Counted from the first letter of the stretch, positions 30,484 through 40,462 are shown. The stretch: DNA of 64,000 bases from Geobacillus stearothermophilus ATCC 12980 (GCF_030369615.1 NZ_CP128494.1:654001-718000), one strand, 5' to 3'. The notes: a model not told the origin generated them from the letters alone. Numbers and translations: made by a program.

Positions 30484-31545
30484 ATGGAGAAAATTTTGCA
30501 GGTGAACGATTTGCATATTTCCTTTGACATCCACGCCGGTGAAGTGCAGGCGGTTCGCGGCGTCACGTTCGACTTGTATAAGGGAGAAACGCTGGCGATC
30601 GTCGGCGAGTCAGGGTCTGGGAAATCAGTGACTTCAAAAGCGTTGATGCGCCTGTTGCCGACGCCGCCGAGCCGAATCAAGCAAGGGGAAATTTTATTTG
30701 AAGGAAAAGACTTGACCAAGCTGTCGGAGAAAGACATGCAATCGATCCGCGGGGCGAAAATTTCAATGATTTTCCAAGATCCGATGACGTCGCTCAACCC
30801 GACGATGACGATCGGAAAGCAAATTATGGAAGCAATTTTAAAACATCAAAAGCTGTCGAAAGAGGAAGCGCGCAAACGGGCGATTGAACTATTGCAGCTG
30901 GTCGGCATTAAAAACGCCGAGCTGCGCATGAAGCAATACCCGCACCAATTTTCCGGCGGAATGCGCCAGCGTGTTGTCATCGCCATCGCCTTGGCGTGCA
31001 ATCCGAAAATTTTGATCGCTGATGAACCGACGACCGCGCTGGATGTGACGATTCAGGCGCAAATTTTGGAGTTGATGAAAGACATTCAGAAAAAGCTCGG
31101 CATGTCGATTATTTTCATCACCCATGATTTAGGGGTTGTCGCCAACATGGCCGACCGAGTGGCGGTGATGTATGCCGGGAAAATCGTGGAGATCGGCACG
31201 GTGGATGAAATTTTTTACAATCCGAAACATCCGTACACCTGGGGATTGCTCGCCTCGATGCCGAGCCTTGATCATAAAGATACGGAGCTGTATTCGATCC
31301 CGGGCTCGCCGCCGGATTTGTTAAATCCGCCAAAAGGCGATGCGTTTGCGCCGCGCAATCCGTATGCGCTCAAAATCGACTATGAGCTCGAGCCGCCGAT
31401 GTTCCAAGTGTCTGATACGCACTATGCGGCGACATGGCTGTTGCATGAAAAGGCACCGAAAGTGGAACCGCCGGCGATCGTGCGCGAACGGATGAAACGG
31501 TTTGCTGACATCGTCGCCCGGAAAGGAGGGAAGCCGCGTGGCTAA
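30484..31545 (+). CDS. oppD: Oligopeptide ABC transporter ATPase OppD
   Basis: ATP-hydrolysing subunit, 353 residues. Walker A is GESGSGKSV, the signature is FSGGMRQR, Walker B is ILIADEPT, and the C-terminal oligo_HPY domain is typical of peptide transporters. ATG 30484 follows GGAAGGGGTG; the GTG at 30475 lies inside this site. Confidence 0.94.
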   Translation: MEKILQVNDLHISFDIHAGEVQAVRGVTFDLYKGETLAIVGESGSGKSVTSKALMRLLPTPPSRIKQGEILFEGKDLTKLSEKDMQSIRGAKISMIFQDPMTSLNPTMTIGKQIMEAILKHQKLSKEEARKRAIELLQLVGIKNAELRMKQYPHQFSGGMRQRVVIAIALACNPKILIADEPTTALDVTIQAQILELMKDIQKKLGMSIIFITHDLGVVANMADRVAVMYAGKIVEIGTVDEIFYNPKHPYTWGLLASMPSLDHKDTELYSIPGSPPDLLNPPKGDAFAPRNPYALKIDYELEPPMFQVSDTHYAATWLLHEKAPKVEPPAIVRERMKRFADIVARKGGKPRG

Positions 31546-32473
31546 GCAAAAGCTGCTTGAAGTGAAAAACTTAAAACAATACTTCCCGGCCGGCCGCGGC
31601 GAGGTGGTGAAAGCGGTCGACGGCGTCACGTTTGACATTTATAAAGGAGAAACGTTCGGCCTTGTCGGCGAGTCGGGCTGCGGCAAGTCGACAACGGGGC
31701 GGACGATCATTCGGCTGTATGAGGCGACAGACGGAGAAGTACTGTTTAACGGCGTTAACGTACACGGCAAAAAATCAAAAAAAGAGCTGAAAGAGTTAAA
31801 CCGAAAAATGCAAATGATTTTCCAAGATCCGTATGCGTCGTTGAATCCGCGGATGACGGTCGCCGACATTATCGCTGAGGGTATTGACATCCACGGATTG
31901 GCGAAAACGAAAGAGGAGCGGATGCAGCGCGTCTATGAGCTGCTTGAGACGGTCGGGTTGAACCGCGAGCATGCGAGCCGCTATCCGCATGAGTTTTCCG
32001 GCGGGCAACGCCAGCGGATCGGCATCGCCCGGGCGCTCGCCGTCGAACCGGAATTCATCATCGCCGATGAGCCGATCTCGGCGCTGGACGTTTCCATTCA
32101 GGCGCAAGTCGTCAACTTGCTGAAGCGCCTGCAGCGTGAAAAAGGGTTGACGTACTTGTTTATTGCCCATGACTTGTCGATGGTCAAATACATCAGCGAC
32201 CGGATCGGCGTGATGTATTTCGGGAAAATGGTCGAGCTCGCTGAATCGGAAGAGCTGTACCGCAATCCGATCCACCCATACACGAAGGCGCTCTTGTCGG
32301 CCATTCCGCTTCCTGATCCGGAAACGGAGCGGACGCGCAAGCGGATCGTTTACGATCCGGCGCAACATGGCTACAAAGATGGAGAGGAACTTGAATTCCG
32401 CGAAATTACGCCTGGCCATTTTGTGCTTTGTTCGGAGGAAGAGTATAAGCGGTATCGGGCGATGTATGCCTAG
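31538..32473 (+). CDS. oppF: Oligopeptide ABC transporter ATPase OppF
   Basis: Second ATPase, 311 residues. Walker A is GESGCGKST, the signature is FSGGQRQR, Walker B is FIIADEPI, and there is a C-terminal oligo_HPY region. It starts at GTG 31538 after GGAGGGAAG and overlaps oppD by 8 bases. It ends the operon. Confidence 0.93.
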   Translation: MAKQKLLEVKNLKQYFPAGRGEVVKAVDGVTFDIYKGETFGLVGESGCGKSTTGRTIIRLYEATDGEVLFNGVNVHGKKSKKELKELNRKMQMIFQDPYASLNPRMTVADIIAEGIDIHGLAKTKEERMQRVYELLETVGLNREHASRYPHEFSGGQRQRIGIARALAVEPEFIIADEPISALDVSIQAQVVNLLKRLQREKGLTYLFIAHDLSMVKYISDRIGVMYFGKMVELAESEELYRNPIHPYTKALLSAIPLPDPETERTRKRIVYDPAQHGYKDGEELEFREITPGHFVLCSEEEYKRYRAMYA

Positions 32474-32481
32474 CCGAATCG

Positions 32482-32535
32482 AAAAAAGCGCCGCTCTTTC
32501 ACCGCTGCATGATGCGAACGGTGAAAGAGCGGCGC
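32482..32535 (-). terminator. Strong hairpin between oppF and the converging small gene
   Basis: A 17-base perfect stem starting GCGCCGCTCTTTCACCG (32488-32504) pairs with 32519-32535. The T-run is on the minus strand, so it best terminates the leftward gene, but it could also stop oppF transcription. Confidence 0.85.
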
Positions 32536-32560
32536 CCACCTATGCGCCTGTTTTGGTGCG

Positions 32561-32743
32561 TTATTTTTTTCCCCCGACGACTTTCCATCCTTGTTGGATG
32601 CGGCGGGAGGCCTCGACATGCTTTCCACTTTTGTTTCGGCCGAACATCCGCTCTCCGATCGTGTTGCTGATGTTCCCCATCAATGCGGTGAGGACGACGA
32701 TCAATGCCGAAGCAATGGCAAAGTCGATGAAATAGCCGGCCAT
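32561..32743 (-). CDS. Small membrane protein, unknown
   Basis: A 60-residue protein: one membrane helix (about residues 5-25) and a basic tail (GRNKSGKHVEASRRIQQGWKV). No family recognised. AGGGAGGAA precedes the ATG, and a strong terminator follows, so it is probably a real single-gene unit. Confidence 0.65.
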   Translation of the reverse strand: MAGYFIDFAIASALIVVLTALMGNISNTIGERMFGRNKSGKHVEASRRIQQGWKVVGGKK

Positions 32744-32866
32744 CGGTTCTTCCTCCCTTTTCCTTTTCTACTTTGATTGTAGAGGATTTGCCTTCACTTT
32801 GGAAGAGGAAAGAAAGAAAATTGCATTTATCATCGAAAAACTATATCTTTCTTGGCCGATGTATTG

Positions 32867-33045
32867 TATAATATATTATGTTAAAGTCATTTCAATTTGC
32901 AAACGATTGGCAAAGCGGCTGATCGCTAGACTGGCGTCCAGGCCGTGTCGCTATGCTGTCAGACGTCAAACCGTCATAGCGGTGCACGTCTGTCGTCTGA
33001 CGGACGAGGGAAGCAAGGGATTCCTTGTCAAAAGGAGTGATCGAA
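32867..33045 (+). promoter_or_regulatory. spx promoter and long structured leader
   Basis: TATAAT at 32867-32872 gives a leader of about 165 bases. Two helices interleave: CGCTAT (32949-32954) with ATAGCG (32976-32981), and GTCAGACG (32958-32965) with CGTCTGAC (32994-33001). They could form a pseudoknot or exclude each other. No known riboswitch was recognised. Confidence 0.45.
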
Positions 33046-33444
33046 GTGGTCAAGCTATACACATCACCGAGCTGCACGTCATGCCGGAAGGCGAAGGCGT
33101 GGCTCGAGAAGCACAATATTCCTTATGTAGAACGCAATATTTTCTCTGAACCGCTCACGGTTGAAGAGATTAAAGAAATTTTGCGGATGACGGAAACGGG
33201 AACGGACGAAATCATTTCGACCCGTTCGAAAGTGTTCCAAAAGTTGAACATTAACTTGGAAGCTTTGCCGCTGCAAGATTTGTACGAGCTGATTCAGAAA
33301 AACCCAGGCATTTTGCGCCGGCCGATCATCATTGATGAAAAGCGGCTGCAAGTCGGTTATAACGAAGATGAAATCCGCCGCTTTCTGCCGCGCAAAGTGC
33401 GGGCGTATCAGCTTCGTGAAGCGCAGCGGCTGGTGAACGGGTAA
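33046..33444 (+). CDS. spx: Redox-sensing transcriptional regulator Spx
   Basis: Binds the alpha subunit of RNA polymerase and switches on thiol-stress genes; degraded by ClpXP in unstressed cells. It has 132 residues of the ArsC fold. The redox switch is Cys10-x-x-Cys13 (SPSCTSCRK). The start is GTG 33046 after AAGGAGTGATC; an upstream GTG frame exists but lacks a site. The degradation adaptor SpxH is encoded 7.2 kb downstream and MecA 0.9 kb downstream. Confidence 0.95.
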   Translation: MVKLYTSPSCTSCRKAKAWLEKHNIPYVERNIFSEPLTVEEIKEILRMTETGTDEIISTRSKVFQKLNINLEALPLQDLYELIQKNPGILRRPIIIDEKRLQVGYNEDEIRRFLPRKVRAYQLREAQRLVNG

Positions 33445-33445
33445 T

Positions 33446-33485
33446 AAAAAAACTTCTACATGGTCTGCCATGTAGAAGTTTTTTA
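33446..33485. terminator. Bidirectional terminator between spx and the terC-family gene
   Basis: A long AAAAAACTTCTACATGG stem pairs with its complement, with A and T runs on both sides. It stands between two converging genes. Confidence 0.92.
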
Positions 33486-33494
33486 TCATTTGCT

Positions 33495-34154
33495 TTATGT
33501 GGCGCGCGACCGGCGGTGGGCCGCCAAGCCGAGCAAAACGGCAAGAATGGCCGTTAAGACCGGAAACAACGCCTCCCAGCGCGGGTCGTAAAACGGACGT
33601 AGCCGCTCTTCGGCAGTGATCATGTTTCCGGCTGTGTATGCCAAAAGGGCGCCGCCGGCATAAATCAGAAACGAAAACCGTTCCATGGCATAAAGGATGA
33701 TTTTGCTGCCTAAAATGATGATAGGAACAGAAAAAAGAAAGCCAAAGATGACAAGCCCCATATGGCCTTGGGATGCTCCGGCGATGGCGATGACGTTGTC
33801 CATGCCCATAACGACATCGGCGGTGACGATCGTCTGGACGGCTTTCCAAAGCGACGGTTCGGCTTTAATGGCGGCATGTTTTTCGTCTTTTTGCCCCATG
33901 AGCTTCAAGGCGATCCAAAACAGGAGGAGGCCGCCAGCTAGCTGCAGAAACGGGATGGTCAACAGCCATACGACCGCTGCGGTCAGCAAAATGCGGACGG
34001 CGATCGCCAGCGCCGTGCCGAGGACAATGGCGATGTTCCGCTTTTGTTCCGGCAAGTTGCGGCTCGCTAACGCAATGACAACCGCATTGTCCCCGCCAAG
34101 AATGACATCAATGCCGATAATCAGCAAGATAGAAACGATGTATTCATCCACCAT
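33495..34154 (-). CDS. yjbE: TerC-family membrane protein (YjbE-like)
   Basis: A 219-residue integral membrane protein with about seven helices. The metal-binding family motifs are ILGGDNAVVIAL (about residues 18-29) and ADVVMGMDNVIAIAG (about 111-125), each with conserved Asp and Asn. TerC proteins of bacilli are linked to manganese export, probably loading secreted enzymes; the substrate here is inferred. It starts with ATG 34154. Confidence 0.88.
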   Translation of the reverse strand: MVDEYIVSILLIIGIDVILGGDNAVVIALASRNLPEQKRNIAIVLGTALAIAVRILLTAAVVWLLTIPFLQLAGGLLLFWIALKLMGQKDEKHAAIKAEPSLWKAVQTIVTADVVMGMDNVIAIAGASQGHMGLVIFGFLFSVPIIILGSKIILYAMERFSFLIYAGGALLAYTAGNMITAEERLRPFYDPRWEALFPVLTAILAVLLGLAAHRRSRAT

Positions 34155-34364
34155 AGGCGTCCCTCATTCCGTTCGTGTTCATCATCATTATAGTAGGGCA
34201 TGGCCGGTTTCATAACCAATTTTTTAAAATGCGTTTTTTTATTTTCCTTCTTTCGCTTTTTATCATAAAATAAAAGTACAAGATCATAAGTTTTGATTTA
34301 AATAGTTTCAGGGGCACAATCCCTTCCTTTTTTACTTCTCTGTTTTAGAAGGGAGAGTTGAGAA

Positions 34365-35045
34365 ATGGAAATCGAACGCATCAATGAACATACGGTGAAG
34401 TTCTACATTTCCTATGTTGATATAGAGGAGCGCGGCTTTGACCGCGAGGAAATTTGGTACAATCGGGAACGAAGCGAAGAATTATTTTGGGAAATGATGG
34501 ATGAAGTTCACGGGGAAAGCGATTTTTCGCTCGATGGCCCGCTTTGGATCCAAGTGCAGGCGCTCGAAAAAGGTCTTGAAGTCGTCGTGACGAAAGCGCA
34601 GTTGTCCAAAGACGGAAGCAAGCTCGAGCTGCCGCTTCCAGAAGAGAAATGGCGCGAGTTTTCGTTGTCAGCTGGTGAAAAGGTGGAATCGCTGTTCGGC
34701 CACCATTTCCACTTTGGTCAAAACGGGGACGCCGAGGAGAGAGAAGAGCAAGATGTCCTTCAATTCATCCTTTCGTTCAAGGATATCGAGGATGTCATTT
34801 CCTTGGCCCATCGCGCTGACTTCTCTCGGTTGTCGAATCGCCTGTTCCAATTTGAAGGCCGCTATTACTTGTTCGTGGAGTTTGACGAGCGCTACACCGA
34901 GCAGGAAGTGGACAATATGCTCAGCCTTCTGTTGGAATACGGAAGAGATTCCCAGCTGACGATTTATCGACTTGAAGAATACGGGACTGAAATTATGGGC
35001 GACAATGCACTTGAAACGATCAAAACGTATTTTCCAGCCTTATAA
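34365..35045 (+). CDS. mecA: Adaptor protein MecA
   Basis: Delivers substrates such as ComK and Spx to the ClpC-ClpP protease and activates the ClpC hexamer. It has 226 residues: an N-terminal substrate-binding domain (1-80, MEIERINEHTVKFYISYVD), an acidic linker (GDAEEREEQD) and the C-terminal ClpC-binding domain. The ATG follows GGGAGAG. The gene order spx, terC, mecA is the same as in B. subtilis. Confidence 0.95.
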   Translation: MEIERINEHTVKFYISYVDIEERGFDREEIWYNRERSEELFWEMMDEVHGESDFSLDGPLWIQVQALEKGLEVVVTKAQLSKDGSKLELPLPEEKWREFSLSAGEKVESLFGHHFHFGQNGDAEEREEQDVLQFILSFKDIEDVISLAHRADFSRLSNRLFQFEGRYYLFVEFDERYTEQEVDNMLSLLLEYGRDSQLTIYRLEEYGTEIMGDNALETIKTYFPAL

Positions 35046-35056
35046 TGTTTCCATTC

Positions 35057-35087
35057 CGCCGATTTCGCCGCCAGAAATCGGCGTTTT
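35057..35087 (+). terminator. Terminator after mecA
   Basis: CGCCGATTTC pairs with GAAATCGGCG, followed by TTTTC. Confidence 0.85.
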
Positions 35088-35138
35088 CTACGTTAGCGGA
35101 AGAAAAACGGCCATCATGAAGAGCCGGGTGGAGGGGTT

Positions 35139-36650
35139 TTGTTGCGAAACACATCTAGAGTGGCGATTCTCGTCGTCATTGTCGGCGCGTTGCTGGCATT
35201 GACGAACGGGTTTTGGGAAGGGAAGCTGCTTGGTCTTTTCAGCGTATTGATGTCTTGTTCCGTCATCTTTATTGCGCTGGTCATTTCTCTTGAGAATCGA
35301 AAGCCGGCGCACACGATCGCTTGGCTGGCGGTGCTGGGGAGCTTTCCGATTGTCGGCTTTTTGTTTTATTTATTGTTCGGACGCAACTATTGGCAACAAC
35401 GGCGCTATAAAAAGAAAGCCGATTTTGATGAGGCGGTGCTGCTCAAGTTTCAAGAGCCGTCGCCGATTGCCGTCGAACGGCTGCCGATGGCGCCCCATCA
35501 GCGTCCGCTTTTGCGCCTTGCTTATCGCATCGGCCAGCATCCGGTTTCGCTTGCTTCGCAGACGGCGGTGTTGACGAACGGAGAGGAGACATTTTCTTCT
35601 ATTTTTGCTGAACTGGAAAAAGCGGAACACCATATTCATTTAGAATATTATATTGTCCGTCATGATGAAATCGGCCAACAGTTGAAGCGCGTCTTGATGG
35701 AAAAAGCGCGTCAAGGTGTGCGCGTCCGTTTTTTGTATGATGCTGTCGGCAGCTGGAAGCTGTCGAACGATTATATCGAAGAGCTGCGCGCTGCCGGGGT
35801 TGAGATGATCCCGTTTTCGCCGGTGCGCCTGCCGTTTTTAAGCAACCAAATCAACTTCCGCAACCACCGGAAAATCATCGTCATTGACGGGAGTGTTGGC
35901 TTTGTCGGCGGGCTGAATATTGGCGACGAGTATTTAGGAAAAAACGAGTATTTCGGATTTTGGCGCGACACGCATTTGTTGATCCGGGGCGAAGCAGTCC
36001 GGACGTTGCAGCTTATTTTTTTGCAAGATTGGTATTATATGACGGGAGAGCGGCTGCTGACGCCGGACTACTTGTCGCCGCCTCGCATTGTAGAAGAAGG
36101 GCAAGGCGGCGTCCAGCTCATCGCCGGCGGTCCGGATCAAAAGTGGGAGGTCATTAAGCAGCTGTATTTTGCTATGATCACAGCAGCGAAACGGTCGATT
36201 TGGGTGGCTTCGCCGTATTTTGTGCCGGATGAAGACATTTTGACGGCGCTGAAAGTGGCAGCGCTAAGCGGCATTGATGTGCGGTTGCTTGCGCCGAAGC
36301 GGCCGGACAAAAAAATCGTTTTTTACGCTTCGCGCTCGTATTTTCCCGAGCTGCTCGAGGCAGGGGTAAAAATTTATGAGTATGAACGCGGGTTTTTGCA
36401 CAGCAAAGTCATCGTCGTCGATGGCGAGCTCGCCTCGATCGGCACGGCGAACATGGATATGCGCAGTTTCCATTTAAACTTTGAAGTGAACGCCTTTTTG
36501 TATTATACCGACAGCATTCATAAACTCGTCCGCGACTTTTTGGAAGATTTTCGCCACGCTTCCATGATCGACTACGAACAGTTTCAACAGCGCCCGTTCC
36601 GGGTGCGTATCGCTGAATCGGTCTCCCGGCTGTTGTCGCCTCTGTTGTAA
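35139..36650 (+). CDS. cls: Cardiolipin synthase
   Basis: Joins two phosphatidylglycerols into cardiolipin at the membrane. It has 503 residues. Two N-terminal membrane helices (about 8-28 and 35-55 plus a short third), then two phospholipase D domains with HKD motifs: NHRKIIVIDGS near residue 245 and LHSKVIVVDGE near 425. It starts at TTG 35139 behind GGAGGGG. B. subtilis has no cls between mecA and coiA, so this is a local difference. Confidence 0.94.
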   Translation: MLRNTSRVAILVVIVGALLALTNGFWEGKLLGLFSVLMSCSVIFIALVISLENRKPAHTIAWLAVLGSFPIVGFLFYLLFGRNYWQQRRYKKKADFDEAVLLKFQEPSPIAVERLPMAPHQRPLLRLAYRIGQHPVSLASQTAVLTNGEETFSSIFAELEKAEHHIHLEYYIVRHDEIGQQLKRVLMEKARQGVRVRFLYDAVGSWKLSNDYIEELRAAGVEMIPFSPVRLPFLSNQINFRNHRKIIVIDGSVGFVGGLNIGDEYLGKNEYFGFWRDTHLLIRGEAVRTLQLIFLQDWYYMTGERLLTPDYLSPPRIVEEGQGGVQLIAGGPDQKWEVIKQLYFAMITAAKRSIWVASPYFVPDEDILTALKVAALSGIDVRLLAPKRPDKKIVFYASRSYFPELLEAGVKIYEYERGFLHSKVIVVDGELASIGTANMDMRSFHLNFEVNAFLYYTDSIHKLVRDFLEDFRHASMIDYEQFQQRPFRVRIAESVSRLLSPLL

Positions 36651-36670
36651 CCAACCGCTTGTAAACGCCA

Positions 36671-36695
36671 GTCCGCCGAATCGGCGGACTTTTTT
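36671..36695 (+). terminator. Terminator after cls
   Basis: GTCCGCCGA pairs with TCGGCGGAC over a single base, followed by TTTTTT. Confidence 0.88.
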
Positions 36696-36839
36696 CGACG
36701 CAGTTTGGCTTTGGGCAGGAAAACCGGCGATGGTCAACGAATAAAAGGGAAGAACCGAACGGTGAAGGGGGGGCAGCAGAGAACAATTCCAGCTGTTCCC
36801 GCTCACGGACAACTATTTTTTACTGGAAAGGAAGTGATC

Positions 36840-38168
36840 ATGTTGTTTGTCGCTCTCGCCGCTGATGGTAGGACGGTTTCGCTTGCCGGGGCGGAAAGAT
36901 GGGAACGAGAGGGGCTGATGCGCCTGAAACGACAGGAACCGTTTTTTTGTCCCGCGTGCCGTCAAGAAGTGGTGCTCCGGTCGGGCCGCTACCGTTTGCC
37001 GCATTTCGCCCATCGAAAAGGGGCGGCCTGCCCGGTCGAGCACGAACCGGAGTCGGAGCGTCACTTAACTGGGAAGCGAGACTTATTCGCGTGGCTCATT
37101 CGCCAAGGCATGGAGGCGAAGCTCGAGCCGTATTTGCCCGCCATCAAGCAGCGTCCTGACGTATTGTTCCGCCATGGCCCACACCTTTATGCCCTCGAAT
37201 ACCAATGTTCCACGATCGATGAATCGCTGTTTCGCGAACGCAATGACGGCTACCGTCTCCTTGGCATCCGCCCGTTGTGGGTGTTAGGAGCCCATCATTT
37301 GCGGCGTTCGCCAAAATATTCGGGGGAAGTGCAACTCTCCCGGTTTCAATGGTTGTTTGCCCATCGCGCTCCACATTCAGTCGTTCCACATATATGGTAC
37401 TACAGTCCAGAGACGAAACGCTTCATCCGTCTTTTTCGCCCGTTGCCGCTATCGGTGCAGCGAACATTGGCCGTGGTCGATTCAATTCCGCTTTCGTCGT
37501 TTTCGTTCCCCGATTGGATGGCCCCCTGCCCGCTGCCGCTTCCATCCGAGTTTTGGGAGCGATGGCTCGAACGAAAAAAACAATGGCGGCGGACGTTTCC
37601 GCTTTATCCGAACCAAACCGTGCGCCGCATTTGTGCTGATTTTTACCAGGCGGGCATCGTTCCGTCACTGTTTCCGACCGAAGCAGGCTGGCCAGTGCCG
37701 CGGGGGTATTTATGGGAGACGGCGCCGTTCATTTGGCAAACGTATGTCCTTTTGTTTCTTCTTGGAAAGACCGGACGGCCGGCAACGGCAGTATCTTTAT
37801 TTCAGTGGCTCGATGACAAAATCCGCACCGGCCGCCTTGTTCCGCGCCGGCTGCCGCTTGTCGGCCGGGATACGTATCGTGAGGCCGTCGGCGAGTATTT
37901 GCATTGGTTGAGCCTGCTCGGCTATCTCCGCCGCGAAGAGGGCGACCAGCTTCATTTGGTGAAGCCGCTGTCGTTTCCGTCGACCGTCGATCAGATGATT
38001 CATCAAGATGCTGCGCTTCTTGAGCAAATTCACCAAACGTCGGCGCTTAGCTGCTATTGGTCAACACTTGAGTTCGGGAGAGTGGAAAAAATGAGCAGAA
38101 AACAGGAAAAGATGAACGGAATGGTGAATAATAATTCGTGTATCGATTATTTGGATAAGGAGGAATGA
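36840..38168 (+). CDS. coiA: Competence protein CoiA
   Basis: A 442-residue protein needed for recombination of incoming DNA in naturally competent Firmicutes, with a nuclease-like domain. Seen here: an N-terminal CxxC zinc-like segment (FFCPACRQEVVLRSG, about residues 38-52), a His-rich PHFAHRKG stretch, and a PD-ExK-like set, RPDVLF and ALEYQCS (about 98-120). The start is ATG 36840 behind GGAAAGGAAG. It is longer than many CoiA proteins (about 370-400). The stop overlaps the pepF start. Confidence 0.88.
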   Translation: MLFVALAADGRTVSLAGAERWEREGLMRLKRQEPFFCPACRQEVVLRSGRYRLPHFAHRKGAACPVEHEPESERHLTGKRDLFAWLIRQGMEAKLEPYLPAIKQRPDVLFRHGPHLYALEYQCSTIDESLFRERNDGYRLLGIRPLWVLGAHHLRRSPKYSGEVQLSRFQWLFAHRAPHSVVPHIWYYSPETKRFIRLFRPLPLSVQRTLAVVDSIPLSSFSFPDWMAPCPLPLPSEFWERWLERKKQWRRTFPLYPNQTVRRICADFYQAGIVPSLFPTEAGWPVPRGYLWETAPFIWQTYVLLFLLGKTGRPATAVSLFQWLDDKIRTGRLVPRRLPLVGRDTYREAVGEYLHWLSLLGYLRREEGDQLHLVKPLSFPSTVDQMIHQDAALLEQIHQTSALSCYWSTLEFGRVEKMSRKQEKMNGMVNNNSCIDYLDKEE

Positions 38169-39991
38169 TGACGGTGGAGGAAAAGAAAGCGAAAAAGTCG
38201 CTGCCGCTGCGAAGCGAGATTCCCGTGGAAGAAACGTGGCGGCTTGAGGACATTTTTCCTACCGATGACGCCTGGGAAGAAGAATTCAAACAAGTGAAGG
38301 CACTGATTCCAAAGCTTGGCGAATACAAAGGGCGGCTTGGCGAATCGCCGGAAGTGCTGTATGAAGCATTGCAATACCAAGATGACGTATCGATGCGCCT
38401 CGGCAAGCTGTATACATACGCCCATATGCGCTATGATCAAGATACGACTAACTCGTTTTACCAAGGGCTCGACGCCCGGGCGAAAAGCTTGTACAGCGAA
38501 GCATCGAGCGCGATGGCGTTTATCGTGCCGGAAATTTTGGCGATCGATGAAGCGGTGCTGCGCTCGTTTTTGGAACAATACGAGCCGCTTCGCTTGTATG
38601 CGCACGCGTTAGACGAAATTACGCGCCAGCGCCCGCACGTGCTGTCGGCGGAAGAGGAGGCGATCTTGGCGCAGGCGGCCGAGGTGATGCAGGCGACATC
38701 CGACACGTTCAGCGCGTTGAACAACGCTGATTTGACGTTTCCGACGATCATCGATGAAAACGGTGAGGAAGTCGAAGTCACGCACGGCCGGTTCATTCGC
38801 TTTTTAGAAAGCACGGACCGCCGTGTCCGCCGCGATGCGTTCCATGCGGTGTACCATACGTACGAAAAGTTTCAAAACACGTTTGCCAGCACGCTTGCCG
38901 GAACGGTGAAAAAACATAACTTTTTTGCCCGCGTCCGCCGTTATGAATCGGCGCGCCAAGCGGCGCTCGATGCCAACAACATCCCGGAGAGCGTGTACGA
39001 CAACTTGATTGCCACGGTTCATGAACATTTGCCGCTTTTGCATCGCTATGTGCGGCTGCGCAAACAAGTGTTGGGGCTTGACGAGCTCCATATGTATGAC
39101 TTGTACACGCCGCTTGTGCAAGATGTGAAAATGGACGTGACGTACGAGGAAGCGAAGCAATATATGCTTGACGGGCTGGCGCCGCTCGGCGAGGAGTATG
39201 TAGCGATCGTCAAAGAAGGGCTTGACAACCGTTGGGTCGATGTGCGCGAGAACAAAGGGAAGCGGAGCGGTGCGTATTCGTCGGGAGCGTATGGCACCCA
39301 TCCGTACATTTTGCTCAATTGGCAGGACAACGTTCACAACTTGTTTACGCTCGTCCATGAGTTTGGCCACTCGGTCCATAGCTACTATACGCGCAAAACG
39401 CAGCCGTATCCGTACGCCCATTATTCGATTTTCGTCGCTGAAGTGGCGTCAACGTGCAATGAAGCGCTCTTGAACGATCACTTGCTGAAAACGATTGATG
39501 ATGAGAAGAAACGGTTGTACTTGTTGAACCATTATCTTGAGGGATTCCGCGGCACTGTCTTTCGGCAGACGATGTTTGCGGAATTCGAGCATCTGATCCA
39601 CCTGAAGGCGCAACAGGGCGAAGCGTTAACGGCTGAGACGCTCACCTCGCTTTATTATGATTTAAACAAAAAGTATTTTGGCGATGAGATTGTGGTCGAC
39701 CAAGAAATCGGCTTGGAATGGTCGCGCATTCCGCATTTTTATTACAACTATTATGTGTACCAATATGCGACCGGCTTCAGCGCGGCAACAGCGCTCAGCA
39801 AACAAATCTTAGAGGAAGGCGAACCGGCGGTGAAACGGTACATTGACTTTTTAAAAGCCGGCAGCTCGGACTACCCAATCGAAGTGCTGAAAAAAGCCGG
39901 CGTTGATATGACGAGCGCCGAGCCGATCCGCCAAGCGTGCCAAGTGTTTGCGGAGAAGCTTGATGAGATGGAGCAGCTGCTTGAGAAATGA
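38165..39991 (+). CDS. pepF: Oligoendopeptidase F
   Basis: Zinc metallopeptidase (M3 family) that cuts imported or internal peptides of roughly 7-17 residues. It has 608 residues. The HExxH motif HEFGHSVH lies near residue 397, with the third ligand in the EVASTCNE segment. The strong AAGGAGG site lies only 1 base before ATG 38165 and 4 before ATG 38168, so the second ATG may be used. Coupled to coiA by overlap. It pairs functionally with the opp peptide importer in this window. Confidence 0.94.
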   Translation: MMTVEEKKAKKSLPLRSEIPVEETWRLEDIFPTDDAWEEEFKQVKALIPKLGEYKGRLGESPEVLYEALQYQDDVSMRLGKLYTYAHMRYDQDTTNSFYQGLDARAKSLYSEASSAMAFIVPEILAIDEAVLRSFLEQYEPLRLYAHALDEITRQRPHVLSAEEEAILAQAAEVMQATSDTFSALNNADLTFPTIIDENGEEVEVTHGRFIRFLESTDRRVRRDAFHAVYHTYEKFQNTFASTLAGTVKKHNFFARVRRYESARQAALDANNIPESVYDNLIATVHEHLPLLHRYVRLRKQVLGLDELHMYDLYTPLVQDVKMDVTYEEAKQYMLDGLAPLGEEYVAIVKEGLDNRWVDVRENKGKRSGAYSSGAYGTHPYILLNWQDNVHNLFTLVHEFGHSVHSYYTRKTQPYPYAHYSIFVAEVASTCNEALLNDHLLKTIDDEKKRLYLLNHYLEGFRGTVFRQTMFAEFEHLIHLKAQQGEALTAETLTSLYYDLNKKYFGDEIVVDQEIGLEWSRIPHFYYNYYVYQYATGFSAATALSKQILEEGEPAVKRYIDFLKAGSSDYPIEVLKKAGVDMTSAEPIRQACQVFAEKLDEMEQLLEK

Positions 39992-40023
39992 AACGAATGC
40001 GGCGCTACAGCCGCATTCGTTTG
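39991..40023. terminator. Terminator after pepF
   Basis: AACGAATGCGGC pairs with GCCGCATTCGTT around a six-base loop. It also overlaps the 3' end of the leftward small gene. Confidence 0.75.
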
Positions 40024-40202
40024 GACGGAAATCCACGAAACTGATGGCGGCGGTTCCATGTTGCCGCCAATCCAAGCAAGGAGAGAAACAAAAGCGGCAT
40101 GGTCGCCCAAAGCGGAAGGAGCTGCATGAGGCCCAACAAGTTCAGAATAAAGGCGGCAGTGGATGCCGCCGCCCAAAGGGATAAGACGATGCGCTGCTTC
40201 AT
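40005..40202 (-). CDS. Small membrane protein, unknown
   Basis: A 65-residue protein with two predicted membrane helices (about 5-27 and 31-48) and a basic tail. Not recognised. GAGGGG lies about 10 bases before ATG 40202. Its last codons run into the pepF terminator, so the C-terminus may be compressed or the frame fortuitous. Confidence 0.5.
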   Translation of the reverse strand: MKQRIVLSLWAAASTAAFILNLLGLMQLLPLWATMPLLFLSLLGLAATWNRRHQFRGFPSKRMRL

Positions 40203-40230
40203 GGCGATGGCCCCCTCTTCCCATTTGCTT

Positions 40231-40390
40231 TAGTTGATGGCTCTTCACCACAACATGTACTTGACAAGCAATACGGTTTCCTGCACAAAGATGTGCAAAA
40301 ATCACTGATTTGTTGATTTTCCCTCACAAGCGTAAATAGGGTATGTTCAGAAAAAAACAAGTACAACTTTTGGTGAAGAGCCTAGTTGAT
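40231..40390. mobile_element. 144-bp MITE with ISL3-type ends and 8-bp target duplication
   Basis: The element spans 40239-40382. Its ends are imperfect inverted repeats: GGCTCTTCACCACAACATGTACTTG on the left against CAAGTACAACTTTTGGTGAAGAGCC on the right. TAGTTGAT is repeated perfectly on both sides (40231-40238 and 40383-40390). The GGCTCTTC end and an 8-bp duplication are typical of the ISL3 family. There is no open frame, so it must have been moved by a transposase elsewhere. Confidence 0.9.
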
Positions 40391-40462
40391 TATATGCTGT
40401 TTGTCTGCCTGATCATGACGCAGGCGAATTATGACAATAATGTGAACAAACGAGCAAACGGG

